Positions 16,950 through 25,137 of a DNA stretch of 28,089 bases are shown here, one piece after another; positions within the stretch are counted from its first letter, which is position 1, and every line of letters starts with the position of its first letter. The DNA is from Rhodocyclaceae bacterium UBA2346. Lineage in GTDB: Bacteria; Pseudomonadota; Gammaproteobacteria; Burkholderiales; Rhodocyclaceae. The stretch lies in assembly GCA_002344625.1 (NCBI GenBank), contig DDUE01000075.1, forward strand, positions 1 to 28,089. Direction: 5' to 3'. The position numbers were made by a program, and so were the translations under genes. The notes under the pieces were generated by a model. That model worked only from the letters and a program-made list of their open reading frames with translations. It had not been told where the DNA came from and did not search any database.

Positions 16950-18257
16950 ATGTCAGTTGCCACAATCGAGTCACTCGACCACGAAGGTCGCGGCGTCGCC
17001 CATGTCGACGGCAAGGCGGTCTTCATCGAAGGTGCCCTGCCGGGCGAGAGGGTCGAGTACACGGTGCAACGGCAACGTCCGCGTTACGAACTCGGTCAGG
17101 TCGACAAGCTCTTGCGTACTAGTGCCTTGCGCGTGGCGCCGCGGTGTCCGCACTTCGGCACCTGTGGCGGCTGTTCCATGCAGCATCTGGATGCGCTCGC
17201 GCAGACCGCCATCAAGCAGCGCGTGCTCGAGGATGCCTTGCGGCATGTCGGCAAGGTCAGACCCGCGATCATCTACCCCGCGATCAGTGGCCCGTCCTGG
17301 GGCTATCGCCAGCGTGCCCGGTTGACGGTACGCAAGGTCGCGAGCAAGGGCGGGGTGCTGGTCGGCTTTCACGAGCGCCGCAGCAGCTACGTCGCCGATA
17401 TGTCGAGCTGCGCGGTCCTGCCGCCCCGGCTGTCGGCGATGTTGCCGGCGATGCGTGAGCTGGTGGCCGGCTTGTCGATTTCGGAGCGGCTGCCACAGAT
17501 CGAGATCGCAGTCGGCGATGCGACGACCGTGCTGGTGTTCCGCAATCTTCAGCCGCCCAGCGGCGCCGATGAAGTTCGCCTTGCGCGCTTTGCCGACCAC
17601 TGGCAAGTGCAGGTCTGGATGCAGCCGGCGGGGCCGGATTCGATCTACCGCCTCCATCCGGCGGATGCGTCGGGTCTCAGCTATTCTTTGCCGGAGTTCG
17701 GTGTCACGCTGGATTTCCGTGCCACCGATTTCACCCAGGTCAACGTTGCGGTGAACCGCATCCTGATGCGTCGTTCGATGCAGTTGCTCGACCCCCGGCC
17801 AGGTGAGCGCATCGCCGATCTCTTTTGCGGTCTGGGTAACTTCAGCCTTCCGATCGCGCGCTGCGGCGCCCATGTCGTCGGTATCGAAGGCAGCGCGTCG
17901 CTGGTCGTCCGTGCCGCTGAGAATTCGCGCCGTAACGGTCTTGCCCATCTCACCGAGTTTCACGCCGTGAACCTGTTCGATGCCACCGAGGACAGCATGG
18001 CGGCGCTGGGCAGGCTCGACAAGTTGCTGATCGATCCCCCCAGAGAGGGGGCGATCGCAGTGGTGAAGGCACTCGGCGGCCGGCAGTCTCCGCGCCGGAT
18101 CGTCTATGTGTCGTGTAACCCGGCCACCCTCGCACGCGACGCAGCGGTGCTGGTGCACGAAAAAGGCTATCGTCTCGCCGGTGCGGGGATCGCCAACATG
18201 TTTCCCCAAACCTCGCATGTCGAGTCGATCGCATTGTTCGAGCGCGTGACGGATTAG
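16950..18257 (+). CDS. rlmD: 23S rRNA (uracil-1939-C5)-methyltransferase RlmD
   Basis: A 435-residue RNA m5U methyltransferase (RumA). A TRAM RNA-binding domain spans about residues 1-57, then a 4Fe-4S cluster site with Cys66, Cys72, Cys75 (CPHFGTCGGC) and Cys154, and a C-terminal AdoMet domain with ADLFCGLGNFSLPIA (289-303), IDPPREG and the catalytic VSCNPATLARD nucleophile Cys389. The iron-sulfur ligands separate RlmD from TrmA. ATG at 16950 is preceded by GGAA at 6-7 nt. The tRNA-Ser promoter overlaps its 3' end. Confidence 0.95.
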   Translation: MSVATIESLDHEGRGVAHVDGKAVFIEGALPGERVEYTVQRQRPRYELGQVDKLLRTSALRVAPRCPHFGTCGGCSMQHLDALAQTAIKQRVLEDALRHVGKVRPAIIYPAISGPSWGYRQRARLTVRKVASKGGVLVGFHERRSSYVADMSSCAVLPPRLSAMLPAMRELVAGLSISERLPQIEIAVGDATTVLVFRNLQPPSGADEVRLARFADHWQVQVWMQPAGPDSIYRLHPADASGLSYSLPEFGVTLDFRATDFTQVNVAVNRILMRRSMQLLDPRPGERIADLFCGLGNFSLPIARCGAHVVGIEGSASLVVRAAENSRRNGLAHLTEFHAVNLFDATEDSMAALGRLDKLLIDPPREGAIAVVKALGGRQSPRRIVYVSCNPATLARDAAVLVHEKGYRLAGAGIANMFPQTSHVESIALFERVTD

Positions 18258-18274
18258 AGCGCAGTCGGTATACT
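18246..18274 (+). promoter_or_regulatory. tRNA-Ser promoter
   Basis: GTGACG (18246-18251, -35; matches TTGACA in 4 of 6) and TATACT (18269-18274, -10; 5 of 6) with exactly 17 bp spacing. The -35 lies inside the end of rlmD. The GC-rich GCGCGG right after the -10 is typical of stringently controlled stable-RNA promoters. Confidence 0.75.
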
Positions 18275-18285
18275 GCGCGGCTCCC

Positions 18286-18372
18286 GGAGGTGTGGCAGAG
18301 CGGTTGAATGCACCGGTCTTGAAAACCGGCAACGTCGCAAGGCGTTCGTGAGTTCGAATCTCACCGCCTCCG
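18286..18372 (+). tRNA. tRNA-Ser (anticodon UGA)
   Basis: An 87-nt tRNA with acceptor arms GGAGGTG (18286-18292) and CGCCTCC (18365/6-18371 region) and discriminator G at 18372. The anticodon stem is CCGGT/ACCGG with loop CTTGAAA, placing anticodon TGA at 18320-18322. A long variable arm (around AACGTCGCAAGGCGTT) and a T loop GTTCGAATC support the class II tRNA-Ser. The 3' CCA is not encoded (CAA follows), so it must be added by tRNA nucleotidyltransferase. Confidence 0.95.
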
Positions 18373-18476
18373 CAAATCATGTGAATAACTCAATGATTCT
18401 ATTGATTTATTATCCGTCTGTACTGATGGCGTAAATTTCTAGCAGCGCTTATACGCTTCGCATTGATGACAGGCAC

Positions 18477-18506
18477 GGTGGCGTTTCTTACGCTGCGAAA
18501 CGCACC
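18477..18506. repeat. Imperfect hairpin in the tRNA-ybjQ spacer
   Basis: GCGTTTC (18481-18487) and GAAACGC (18497-18503) form a 7-bp stem with a 9-nt loop, extended by GGT/ACC after a one-base bulge. There is no T-run, so it is not a standard terminator. The 200-bp spacer from 18373 to 18574 holds no gene; its first 60 bp are clearly AT-richer than the rest of the window. Confidence 0.35.
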
Positions 18507-18574
18507 CGGTCTTGCGGTCGTCGGGTGTGACGTGCTCGCCCGACACCGCAGCGCGCGGCTTGGTCGACGGATCA

Positions 18575-18895
18575 TCAGGAGATCGTCACAGCGGTGCCGC
18601 TGACCGCGACCATGAGCATGCCGTTTTTTTCGCCGAGCACCTCATAGTCGATGTCGATGCCCACCACTGCGTTGGCGCCGAGTCGGCGTGCGGATTCGCC
18701 GAGTTCCGAGAAAGCCGTTTCGCGGGCGGAACGCAGTGTGTTCTCGTAGGCGCCGGCACGGCCGCCGACGATGTCGCGAACCGCTGCGAACATGTCCTTG
18801 AACACGTTTGCGCCAATGATCGCTTCACCGGTGACGACACCGTGATAGTTTCGAATGGTCTTGCCTTCCACGGACGGGGTCGTCGTCATCAGCAT
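18575..18895 (-). CDS. ybjQ: YbjQ/UPF0145 family protein
   Basis: A 106-residue protein very close to E. coli YbjQ (107 residues), sharing [48 protein letters not shown] and [11 protein letters not shown] in register. The family forms small ring-like oligomers and has been called a putative heavy-metal-binding domain; no function is established. The ATG at 18895 matches the E. coli length. A second ATG two codons later is also possible. No strong ribosome-binding site is seen. It is a lone gene between tRNA-Ser and the DUF3750 gene. Confidence 0.9.
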   Translation of the reverse strand: MLMTTTPSVEGKTIRNYHGVVTGEAIIGANVFKDMFAAVRDIVGGRAGAYENTLRSARETAFSELGESARRLGANAVVGIDIDYEVLGEKNGMLMVAVSGTAVTIS

Positions 18896-19099
18896 GATTT
18901 TCGCGCTCGAAAAGATTCGGGGAAGAGATGGTCGCCACGCTTGGCCGCCAAGCGGGTAACGGCTATAGACACGCGGGGCGAAGTGGAGTTCATCGATGCG
19001 GGTGAGGCTGCTCCGGTCGGGGGAACCATGCGATGTCGCGGCGGGTCTTGGGGCTGGGGAGGTGCTTAGCGTGTCCAACCTCATGGCCCTCGTCCGGAT

Positions 19100-19894
19100 A
19101 TGAACTCAGGAAAAATCGTCGTACTCGCCCTTGCTGGGTTGCTCTGCCTCTCGTTCGGCATTGGCCTGGCCAATAGCCCGCCGCCTGTGGGCGCCGGCGA
19201 TCGCCAGGGGTGGCGCAACGCGGCGCGTCACTCTGCCGGTATCGCGCCCGATCCGGTGCGCAATGCCGGGACTGCAATCGTGCAGGTGTTTGCGGCACCG
19301 ACTTATGGCTGGCGCCGCTACTTCGCCGTACATCCGTGGATCATCTTCAAGCGTCGTGGTGAAACCGCTTATACCCGCTATGAAGTGATCGGCTGGGGAG
19401 GGCGTAATGTGATCAGGCGCAATCATGCGGTTCCCGACGGGCTATGGTTCGGTGCGATGCCCACGGTGCTCGTGGACCACCGCGGGGACAGGGTCGAGGC
19501 CATGATTGACGAGATCGAGGCGGCGATCGCGACCTATCCGCATGCGGATAGGTATCGTAGCTACCCGGGCCCCAACAGCAATACCTTCATTGCGCACATC
19601 GGGCGCGAAGTGCCAGCCATGGGCCTCGACATGCCGGCCAATGCGATCGGCAAGGACTACCGGCCGCTGCGCGAGGCGCTCGGGCTCTCTCCGTCCGGGG
19701 CGGGTATTCAGCTTACGCTGCTCGGTCTGCTGGGGGCGATCGTGGGGCTCGAAGAAGGGGTCGAGCTCAACGTGCTGGGCCTGAATTTCGGTGTGGACCT
19801 CAACCGCCCTGGACTGCGATTGCCGTCGATCGGGCGGCTCGGCATGAGCGATGCGTCGGTGTCGGACACGACCGGCGGTCTCGCGATGCACTGA
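19100..19894 (+). CDS. DUF3750 domain-containing protein
   Basis: A 264-residue protein with one N-terminal hydrophobic segment (about 6-24) acting as signal anchor. The body has the DUF3750 look: [56 protein letters not shown], and the C-terminal glycine/leucine-rich part with [26 protein letters not shown]. The conserved PGPNSNTF motif and its Ser/Asn cluster are reminiscent of amidase or peptidase active sites, but the function is unknown and this is only a guess. It is monocistronic and converges with the 52-residue membrane protein gene. Confidence 0.8.
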   Translation: MNSGKIVVLALAGLLCLSFGIGLANSPPPVGAGDRQGWRNAARHSAGIAPDPVRNAGTAIVQVFAAPTYGWRRYFAVHPWIIFKRRGETAYTRYEVIGWGGRNVIRRNHAVPDGLWFGAMPTVLVDHRGDRVEAMIDEIEAAIATYPHADRYRSYPGPNSNTFIAHIGREVPAMGLDMPANAIGKDYRPLREALGLSPSGAGIQLTLLGLLGAIVGLEEGVELNVLGLNFGVDLNRPGLRLPSIGRLGMSDASVSDTTGGLAMH

Positions 19895-19916
19895 GCGCGG
19901 CTGTGCGCGATACGCG

Positions 19917-20075
19917 TCACCCGACGCCACGCTTGATCGCGTCATCATGCCTGAGCCCGACAACCGATCCGGCGGCTGCCACGAGCGCGATGCCGGCGCC
20001 GGTATGGCCCGTCGCGATCATGAGGCCGGAAAACAAGCCCAGTCCTATGGTTATCCATGTCGTGCCGAGTGCCAT
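19917..20075 (-). CDS. Small two-helix membrane protein (52 residues)
   Basis: An ORF too short for most gene callers. It starts at ATG 20075 with GGAG 8 nt upstream (GGAGTAAGCGAC then ATG) and ends at TGA 19917. The product has two hydrophobic segments, WITIGLGLFSGLMIATG (about 7-23) and GAGIALVAAAGSVVGL (about 26-41), joined by a tight HT turn, then a charged tail RHDDAIKR. I do not recognise a family. Its promoter region carries a LexA-like palindrome. Possible roles include a small stress-induced membrane protein or a type I-like toxin, both speculative. It converges with the DUF3750 gene, 22 bp apart. Confidence 0.6.
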   Translation of the reverse strand: MALGTTWITIGLGLFSGLMIATGHTGAGIALVAAAGSVVGLRHDDAIKRGVG

Positions 20076-20108
20076 GTCGCTTACTCCAGTGTGCGGGAAT
20101 CTGGTGTA

Positions 20109-20137
20109 ACTGTATATTTATACACATTACTGTTCAA
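20109..20137 (-). promoter_or_regulatory. Promoter with overlapping LexA-like palindrome
   Basis: On the minus strand TTGAAC (20137-20132, -35) and TACAGT (20114-20109, -10) are 17 bp apart; TATACA at 20116-20111 with 15 bp is an alternative -10. Overlying this, the plus strand reads CTGTATATTTATACAC at 20110-20125. The E. coli LexA consensus is CTGT-N8-ACAG with an AT-rich centre, so seven of the eight fixed bases agree. TGTATA and TATACA form perfect inverted arms. Placement over the -10 is that of a repressor operator. Confidence 0.45.
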
Positions 20138-20304
20138 GCTATCGCGACCGGATGGATACGAGTGTCGGCGCTATTGAACTGCCACGACCACGACGACCGT
20201 CGGGCGCACAGAGTGTCTGCTGCATTGCACCCGCGCGGGTTCGCTGCGATCATGTCGCACCAAATCGCTCATCGCTCGTCAACGATTCCTGCCGGAACGA
20301 CACC

Positions 20305-21597
20305 ATGGTTTCACCGATCAGTGAAACGCCGCTGCCCGCGCTTGAGGCACTCTTCGAGCATCTCGCCGACGCCGTCTATCTCATCGAGCCGGAAACCTCG
20401 CGAATCGTCTGGGGTAACCGGATGGCATGGGAGGCGCTGGGTCTGGATCGCGAGGAGGTGCTGGATCATTCGGTGCTCAGCTTGCAAAAGGATGTGACCG
20501 GGTTCCCGCAGTGGGCCGATATCGCCGCGGCGATCCGGGGCACCGACTGCTTTACGTTCAATGGGCGGCATCGATGCCGCAACGGGCATGAACTGGCGGT
20601 CGAGGTCAATACCACGCGCTTTCTCGCCGATGGCAGGGAGTACTTTCTATCGATCGCGCGTGATGTCACCCGGCGGGCGGCGCTCGATGCGTCGCTGCGG
20701 GACCGCGAGAGCCAGTTGCAGTTCGCGTTGAACGAGGCCACGGACGGCTTGTGGGATTGGGATCTGTCGGACGATTCACTGTTTTTCAGTCCGCAACTGA
20801 AGCGCATGCTCGGCTACGGCCCGCACGAGATGGCTCCGAAGCTGGAAACCTGGTCGGACAACGTGCACCCCGAAGACGCGCCGCTGGTGGCGCTGGTGTT
20901 GCGGGAGCACCTCGATGGCAAGCGGGTACGCTACGAGGCCGAGTACCGTCTGCGCAACCGCAACGGGCATTACCTGTGGGTGTACGACCGGGGGCGGGTG
21001 TGCGAGCGCGACGCGGCGGGTCGGCCTACGCGGGTGGTCGGCATGGTGCAGGATGTGAGCGAGCGCAAGGCGTTGGAGTTGCGCCTGCAGGGGCTGGTGG
21101 CCAACGATGGCCTCACCGGCCTGGCGACGCGCCAGCGCGGCGAAGAGTTCATCGACATGCAGCTTGCGTTGTGCCAGCGCGTGAATATGCCGTTCGGGCT
21201 GTGTTTCTGCGATCTGGACCATTTCAAGTCGATCAATGACGTGTATGGGCACCTGGTCGGCGACAAGGTGCTGCGCCGGGCGGCGGAGATCATGCAGGCG
21301 ACGATGCGCAAGTCCGACCTGGTGGCGCGGTGGGGGGGCGAAGAGTTCGTCATCGTCTGTCCGAACACCAATTCCGACGGGATGCTGCGGATTGCGGCGA
21401 GCGTGCGGCGGTCACTGGCGGCGGCGGCGTGGGCCGACGAGTTCGGTATATCCCCCGTCACCGCCAGCATCGGCATCGCCGTGTTTCCCGATCATGGTTC
21501 CGACCGCCTGGGCTTGATCGGGCGGGCGGACTCGGCGCTTTACCGTGCCAAGGGCGCGGGTCGGGACTGTTGCATGCTTGCGGCGGCGAACTGCTGA
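20305..21597 (+). CDS. PAS-PAS-GGDEF diguanylate cyclase
   Basis: A 430-residue soluble protein. PAS domain 1 covers about 10-125. PAS domain 2 (about 135-252) includes DGLWDWDL and VHPEDAP, with its PAC motif RNRNGHYLWVYDRG. The GGDEF domain (about 262-427) has active GGEEF at 344-348, the metal-site segment FCDLDHFKSIND at 301-312, and an intact inhibitory I-site RKSD (335-338) five residues before GGEEF. It should make cyclic di-GMP under product inhibition, gated by a ligand or redox signal sensed by the PAS domains. It has no membrane segment. ATG 20305 (GGAA 8 nt upstream) is chosen; the frame is open from 20152 but those residues look non-coding. The 230-bp leader holds the LexA-like site. 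Confidence 0.93.
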   Translation: MVSPISETPLPALEALFEHLADAVYLIEPETSRIVWGNRMAWEALGLDREEVLDHSVLSLQKDVTGFPQWADIAAAIRGTDCFTFNGRHRCRNGHELAVEVNTTRFLADGREYFLSIARDVTRRAALDASLRDRESQLQFALNEATDGLWDWDLSDDSLFFSPQLKRMLGYGPHEMAPKLETWSDNVHPEDAPLVALVLREHLDGKRVRYEAEYRLRNRNGHYLWVYDRGRVCERDAAGRPTRVVGMVQDVSERKALELRLQGLVANDGLTGLATRQRGEEFIDMQLALCQRVNMPFGLCFCDLDHFKSINDVYGHLVGDKVLRRAAEIMQATMRKSDLVARWGGEEFVIVCPNTNSDGMLRIAASVRRSLAAAAWADEFGISPVTASIGIAVFPDHGSDRLGLIGRADSALYRAKGAGRDCCMLAAANC

Positions 21598-21636
21598 GAT
21601 GTGTAGAACTCACGATCGATTTGGAGGGTTGGCGGG

Positions 21637-22086
21637 ATGCTGGCGCTGATGCAGCGTGTTTCGGCGGCGAGCGTGGTCGTCGAGCACCGGGCCGTGGGGC
21701 AGATCGGTATCGGCGTGTTGGTGCTGGTCTGTGCCGAGCACGGTGATACGGTGGTGGAATCGAGCCGCCTGCTCGGCAAGATCCTCAAGTGCAGGATCTT
21801 CCCCGACGAGCGGGGCAGGATGAACCGCTCGCTCCAGGATGTGGGAGGGGGCTTGCTCATCGTCAGCCAGTTCACCCTCGCGGCCGATACTTCTGGTGGC
21901 AATCGTCCCAGCTTCACCGGTGCGGCCGCGCCGGAGATAGGCCGGCAACTGTATGCGCATTTCGTCGACCAGGCGCGTCGCCTGCACCCGGAGGTGCAGA
22001 CCGGCGAGTTCGGGGCGGACATGCAGGTGCATCTGATCAACGACGGGCCGGTGACCATACCGCTGCGGATCGCGCCGGCAGCGTGA
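21637..22086 (+). CDS. dtd: D-aminoacyl-tRNA deacylase
   Basis: A 149-residue DTD that hydrolyses D-aminoacyl-tRNAs and mischarged glycyl-tRNA(Ala), preventing D-amino acid entry into protein. Signature motifs are [12 protein letters not shown] at the N-terminus, [17 protein letters not shown] (the active-site SQxT loop) and the C-terminal cis-GlyPro loop NDGPVT. The GGAGG ribosome site lies 9-10 nt before the ATG. It follows the cyclase gene by 39 bp and may be read with it. The next gene has its own promoter. Confidence 0.96.
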   Translation: MLALMQRVSAASVVVEHRAVGQIGIGVLVLVCAEHGDTVVESSRLLGKILKCRIFPDERGRMNRSLQDVGGGLLIVSQFTLAADTSGGNRPSFTGAAAPEIGRQLYAHFVDQARRLHPEVQTGEFGADMQVHLINDGPVTIPLRIAPAA

Positions 22087-22140
22087 CCGGCCGGTGGGTG
22101 GCGCCGTTGGAGGTGCCGCCGAAAATATGCAAACTTTGGT

Positions 22141-22170
22141 TAAAGATTCGGATTCGGCCGCCGCTATACT
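22141..22170 (+). promoter_or_regulatory. Sigma-28 (FliA)-type promoter of the chemoreceptor gene
   Basis: TAAAGATT (22141-22148), 11 bp, then GCCGCTAT (22160-22167). Against the E. coli FliA consensus TAAAGTTT-N11-GCCGATAA, 13 of 16 positions agree with exact spacing. Expected transcription start is about 22175-22178, which leaves ATG 22235 as the first usable start. TATACT at 22165-22170 could serve sigma-70, but no -35 lies at 17 bp. Confidence 0.7.
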
Positions 22171-22234
22171 GCTTGAGTCCGATCCAGTCTTCGCGAACAG
22201 CCTGTGTCCGCGTTACCAGAGAGCGATCCTTGCC

Positions 22235-23908
22235 ATGAATGTCCTCTTCTTCCTGATTCCGGGTGTTGTGACGGCACTGGCTGCGATGCTTGCCTTCACA
22301 CTGGCCGATGCGTCGACCCCGGTGCGGGCAGCGCTTGCGCTTGGCGCAGGGGCTGCGGTTGTGGTTTGCGTCCACTTGCTTGTCCGGATCCGCTACGACG
22401 CCCCCCTGACGCGCATGCGCGAGGTGTTCGTCACCATGAACCGGACCGGCGACCTGGGGCAACGGGTGCCGGTCGATGCCGGTCCGCTGCGCGAATCCGC
22501 GCTGGGGTTCAACTGCTTCATCGAAACCCTGCAGGGCATCGTGGGGAAAGTGATATTCGACGCTCAGCGGGTTGCCGATGCGGCGGATGCGCTCGGACGG
22601 CATGCGGCGTTGGTGGCCCAGGGGTCGGAGCGCCAGCGCAGCGCTTCCGAGAGCATGGCGCGCGGTATCGAAGACATGACCCGAGGCGTCAACTCGATCG
22701 CCGAAAATGCAAACCGGACCGCGGAGAACGCGCAGGAGGCACGTGGCCTGTCGCAGGGGGGCGCGCGCAGCGTGACCGAAGTCTCGAACGGTATCGAAGG
22801 CATCGCGATGTCGGTCGAGCGTTCGGCCCAGCTCGTGGGTGCGCTGGGCGAACGGTCCGAATCGATCGGCGGCATTATTCAGGTAATTCGCGAGATCGCC
22901 GATCAAACCAATCTGCTGGCCCTCAATGCCGCGATCGAGGCGGCGCGGGCGGGCGAGCAGGGCCGTGGTTTCGCGGTCGTTGCGGACGAAGTACGCAAGC
23001 TGGCCGAGCGCACGTCGAACGCGACGGCGGAGATCGGTCAAGTGATCGTCGCGATCCAGACCGAGACCCGCACCGCGATCGATGCCATCCGGGTCGGCGC
23101 CGATCTGGCGCATGGCGGAGCCGGACTGGCGCAGCAGGCTGCGGATTCGCTCGCGAAGATCGATGCGGGCGCGGTCGAGACCATGGGCAAGGTCGAGGGT
23201 ATCGCGGTGGCGATCGCCCAGCAGAGCCGCGAGGCCGATACCGTGCTCGAGCATGTGCGCGACATCATGACCCTGGTCGAGAGTAACGCGAGCGGCGCGG
23301 CCGACACCCTGAACGAGGCGCGGCGGCTGGAGAGCCTGGCCGCGAACCTGCACGAGATCAGCAAGGTGTTCCGGCTGGGGCCAGCCGGCGAAGAGGCCAT
23401 GCAGATACACAAGCGCATGCCCGACAAGGTCGTCGTTGCCGCAGCCGAGGCGGGCCGCCTGCTCGAGCAGGCGATCCGCAACGGGCAGATCGACGAGCAG
23501 GCGCTTTTCGACCGCGATTACCGTCCGATCGCCGGGACGCGGCCGCAGAAATACCGCTCGCGCTTCGACGAACTGACCGACCGCATCATGCCGCCGCTTC
23601 AGGAGCCGCTGCTCGAGCACGATACAAGCATTCTCCTGGCCTGCGTGGTCGATGAGAACGGCTATCTTCCGACCCACAACAAGCGCTACAGCCAGCCCCT
23701 GACCGGCGACCATGACAAGGATCTGCTTGCCAACCGGACCAAGCGGATCTTCGACGATCCGGTGGGTCGGCGCTGCGGCGCGCACGAGTTGCCCTATCTG
23801 GTGCAAACCTACCGCCGGGATACCGGTGAGGTCATCCACGACATCTCTGCGCCGGTTTACGTAAATGGGCGCCATTGGGGCGGTTTTCGAATCGGCTACC
23901 GCGCCTGA
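22235..23908 (+). CDS. Methyl-accepting chemotaxis protein with C-terminal sensory domain
   Basis: A 557-residue receptor. Two helices (about 4-24 and 31-52) are joined by a loop of only about 8 residues, so there is no periplasmic sensor. A HAMP-like stretch follows (about 53-110), then the MCP signalling domain with hairpin tip [41 protein letters not shown] spanning residues 220-259. The C-terminal about 160 residues (395-557; [60 protein letters not shown]) form a separate domain seen at the C-terminus of other environmental MCPs, presumably a cytoplasmic sensor. No CheR-docking pentapeptide ends the protein. The start at 22235 is chosen from the sigma-28 promoter; the frame stays open upstream to 22094. 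Confidence 0.9.
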   Translation: MNVLFFLIPGVVTALAAMLAFTLADASTPVRAALALGAGAAVVVCVHLLVRIRYDAPLTRMREVFVTMNRTGDLGQRVPVDAGPLRESALGFNCFIETLQGIVGKVIFDAQRVADAADALGRHAALVAQGSERQRSASESMARGIEDMTRGVNSIAENANRTAENAQEARGLSQGGARSVTEVSNGIEGIAMSVERSAQLVGALGERSESIGGIIQVIREIADQTNLLALNAAIEAARAGEQGRGFAVVADEVRKLAERTSNATAEIGQVIVAIQTETRTAIDAIRVGADLAHGGAGLAQQAADSLAKIDAGAVETMGKVEGIAVAIAQQSREADTVLEHVRDIMTLVESNASGAADTLNEARRLESLAANLHEISKVFRLGPAGEEAMQIHKRMPDKVVVAAAEAGRLLEQAIRNGQIDEQALFDRDYRPIAGTRPQKYRSRFDELTDRIMPPLQEPLLEHDTSILLACVVDENGYLPTHNKRYSQPLTGDHDKDLLANRTKRIFDDPVGRRCGAHELPYLVQTYRRDTGEVIHDISAPVYVNGRHWGGFRIGYRA

Positions 23909-23951
23909 TGCCGGCGATGGCCGCGAGCCGGGCGTGCCCGGCCTTTTGCGC

Positions 23952-24794
23952 CTACGCGTCCGAAATCGGGCGCGGCGGCGCGACAGGGGTGGGCCTGCCG
24001 TCGTAAGCGATCGCAACCATCGTGAATTGCCCGCGCGTGCATAGCCGGCGCTGTCCGCTGAGCAGTTCTTCGGCATGCATCGTCACCTCCACCACCAGCG
24101 AACTGTTGCCGACGTGGACCACCTTGGCGGACAGATCCACGATTTCGCCTTCCAGCACCGGCGCATGAAAATCGATCCGGTCCGAAGATGCCATCACGAC
24201 CGGCATGCGCGCGAGGCGCGACGCGGCGACGAACGCGGCCTTTCCGAGCCACTCGAGCGCCTGGCCGCCGTACAGGGTGCCGATATGGTTGGTGTGGGAC
24301 GGGAACACCAGTTCCACCATGCGGGTGGTGTGTTCATCCACCGGCTCCGGCACGGGGGCCGCAGGCGCACCCGTCCGGGCGTCTCCGACCGAGACCAGCG
24401 TGAAGTGTCCGTGCAGTCCGGTGCTGCGGATACCGCTGCAGAGGTCCTCGGCAATGAGCGACACATCCACCTCGATCGAGCGCGTGCCGCGCCTGACGAT
24501 GTTGCCCGACAGCTCGATCAGGCGGCCCTGCGGGATCGGGCTGTGGAAGTCGATGCGGCCGCTATTCGCGGTGACCATCGGTCGCCGGGTTTCGCGCGTT
24601 GCGACCAGGAAGGCGAGCTTGTCCATCATCGCCAATGCAGCGCCGCCGAACAAGGTGCCGTGATGATTGGCGCGCTCGGGGAAGACGACGTCGACCATCG
24701 TCGTCGGAGGTGAACGGGTCGCGGTGGTATGCGCGTGCGGGGTCTCTTCGTGCGCGGCTGTCCCCACGACAGCCGAATGCGACATGGCTTGCAT
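23952..24794 (-). CDS. Tandem-hotdog acyl-CoA thioesterase
   Basis: A 280-residue protein of two YciA/BACH-type hotdog domains (about 30-137 and 153-265) joined by a Pro/Ala-rich linker. Such enzymes hydrolyse acyl-CoA to free acid and CoA. Domain 1 has NHHGTLFGG with Asn43 and Asp58 at the catalytic positions of the family. Domain 2 has NHIGTLYGG with Asn169, but Gly184 where Asp is expected, so probably only one site per domain pair is competent, as in mammalian ACOT7. Start ATG 24794 has AGGAG 6 nt upstream. A cobalamin riboswitch lies about 160 nt upstream in the same direction, making B12-controlled expression likely. Acyl chain preference is unknown. Confidence 0.9.
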   Translation of the reverse strand: MQAMSHSAVVGTAAHEETPHAHTTATRSPPTTMVDVVFPERANHHGTLFGGAALAMMDKLAFLVATRETRRPMVTANSGRIDFHSPIPQGRLIELSGNIVRRGTRSIEVDVSLIAEDLCSGIRSTGLHGHFTLVSVGDARTGAPAAPVPEPVDEHTTRMVELVFPSHTNHIGTLYGGQALEWLGKAAFVAASRLARMPVVMASSDRIDFHAPVLEGEIVDLSAKVVHVGNSSLVVEVTMHAEELLSGQRRLCTRGQFTMVAIAYDGRPTPVAPPRPISDA

Positions 24795-24954
24795 GTGCTT
24801 CTCCTGGCTCGACCGCGGCGGGGATGGAAAGCGACCATGCAGCCATGCGCATGGTCTGCCGGTCGGGCCGCGCCCGTCGCGAAATCGAAACGGGACGAGC
24901 ACGGCCGTGCCTCCCCGGGACACCCCGCCCCGGTCTGGATTGATGACGAAATAC

Positions 24955-25131
24955 CTTCGGCAGGTCTCCTGGCTCGCGGCTGATGGTGCATCTCACCCGC
25001 CTTCCCGGCGCTTGGCCAGTGGCATGCATGGGTGTGATACTCGCCGCCTACAGTTGCGGGGGCAGCCCCGGAATTGGCGCGCGCGCCGCACCGGGTTCCC
25101 TTTTCGTTCTCCTTGCGGAGAAACCTGAGGT
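24955..25131 (-). ncRNA. Cobalamin (adenosylcobalamin-type) riboswitch
   Basis: Read on the minus strand all conserved elements occur in order. They are the P3 hairpin CTCCGCAAGGAG followed by AAAAGGGAACCCGGTG (25122-25087 region), CCGGGGCTGCCCCCGCAACTGTA split across 25071-25049, the GCCACTG element (25023-25017), GGGAAGGC near 25005-24998, and the B12 box AGCCAGGAGACCTGCC (24974-24959). Cobalamin riboswitches normally switch the downstream gene off when B12 binds. The downstream gene is the tandem-hotdog thioesterase; the 160-nt expression platform contains palindromes at 24899-24910 and 24843-24854 but no classic T-tailed terminator, suggesting translational control. Confidence 0.95.
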
Positions 25132-25137
25132 GCGCGC

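Noticed and set aside
24899..24910. Palindrome GCACGGCCGTGC in the riboswitch leader as terminator
   Set aside because: No T-run follows on the minus strand, so a rho-independent terminator is not supported.
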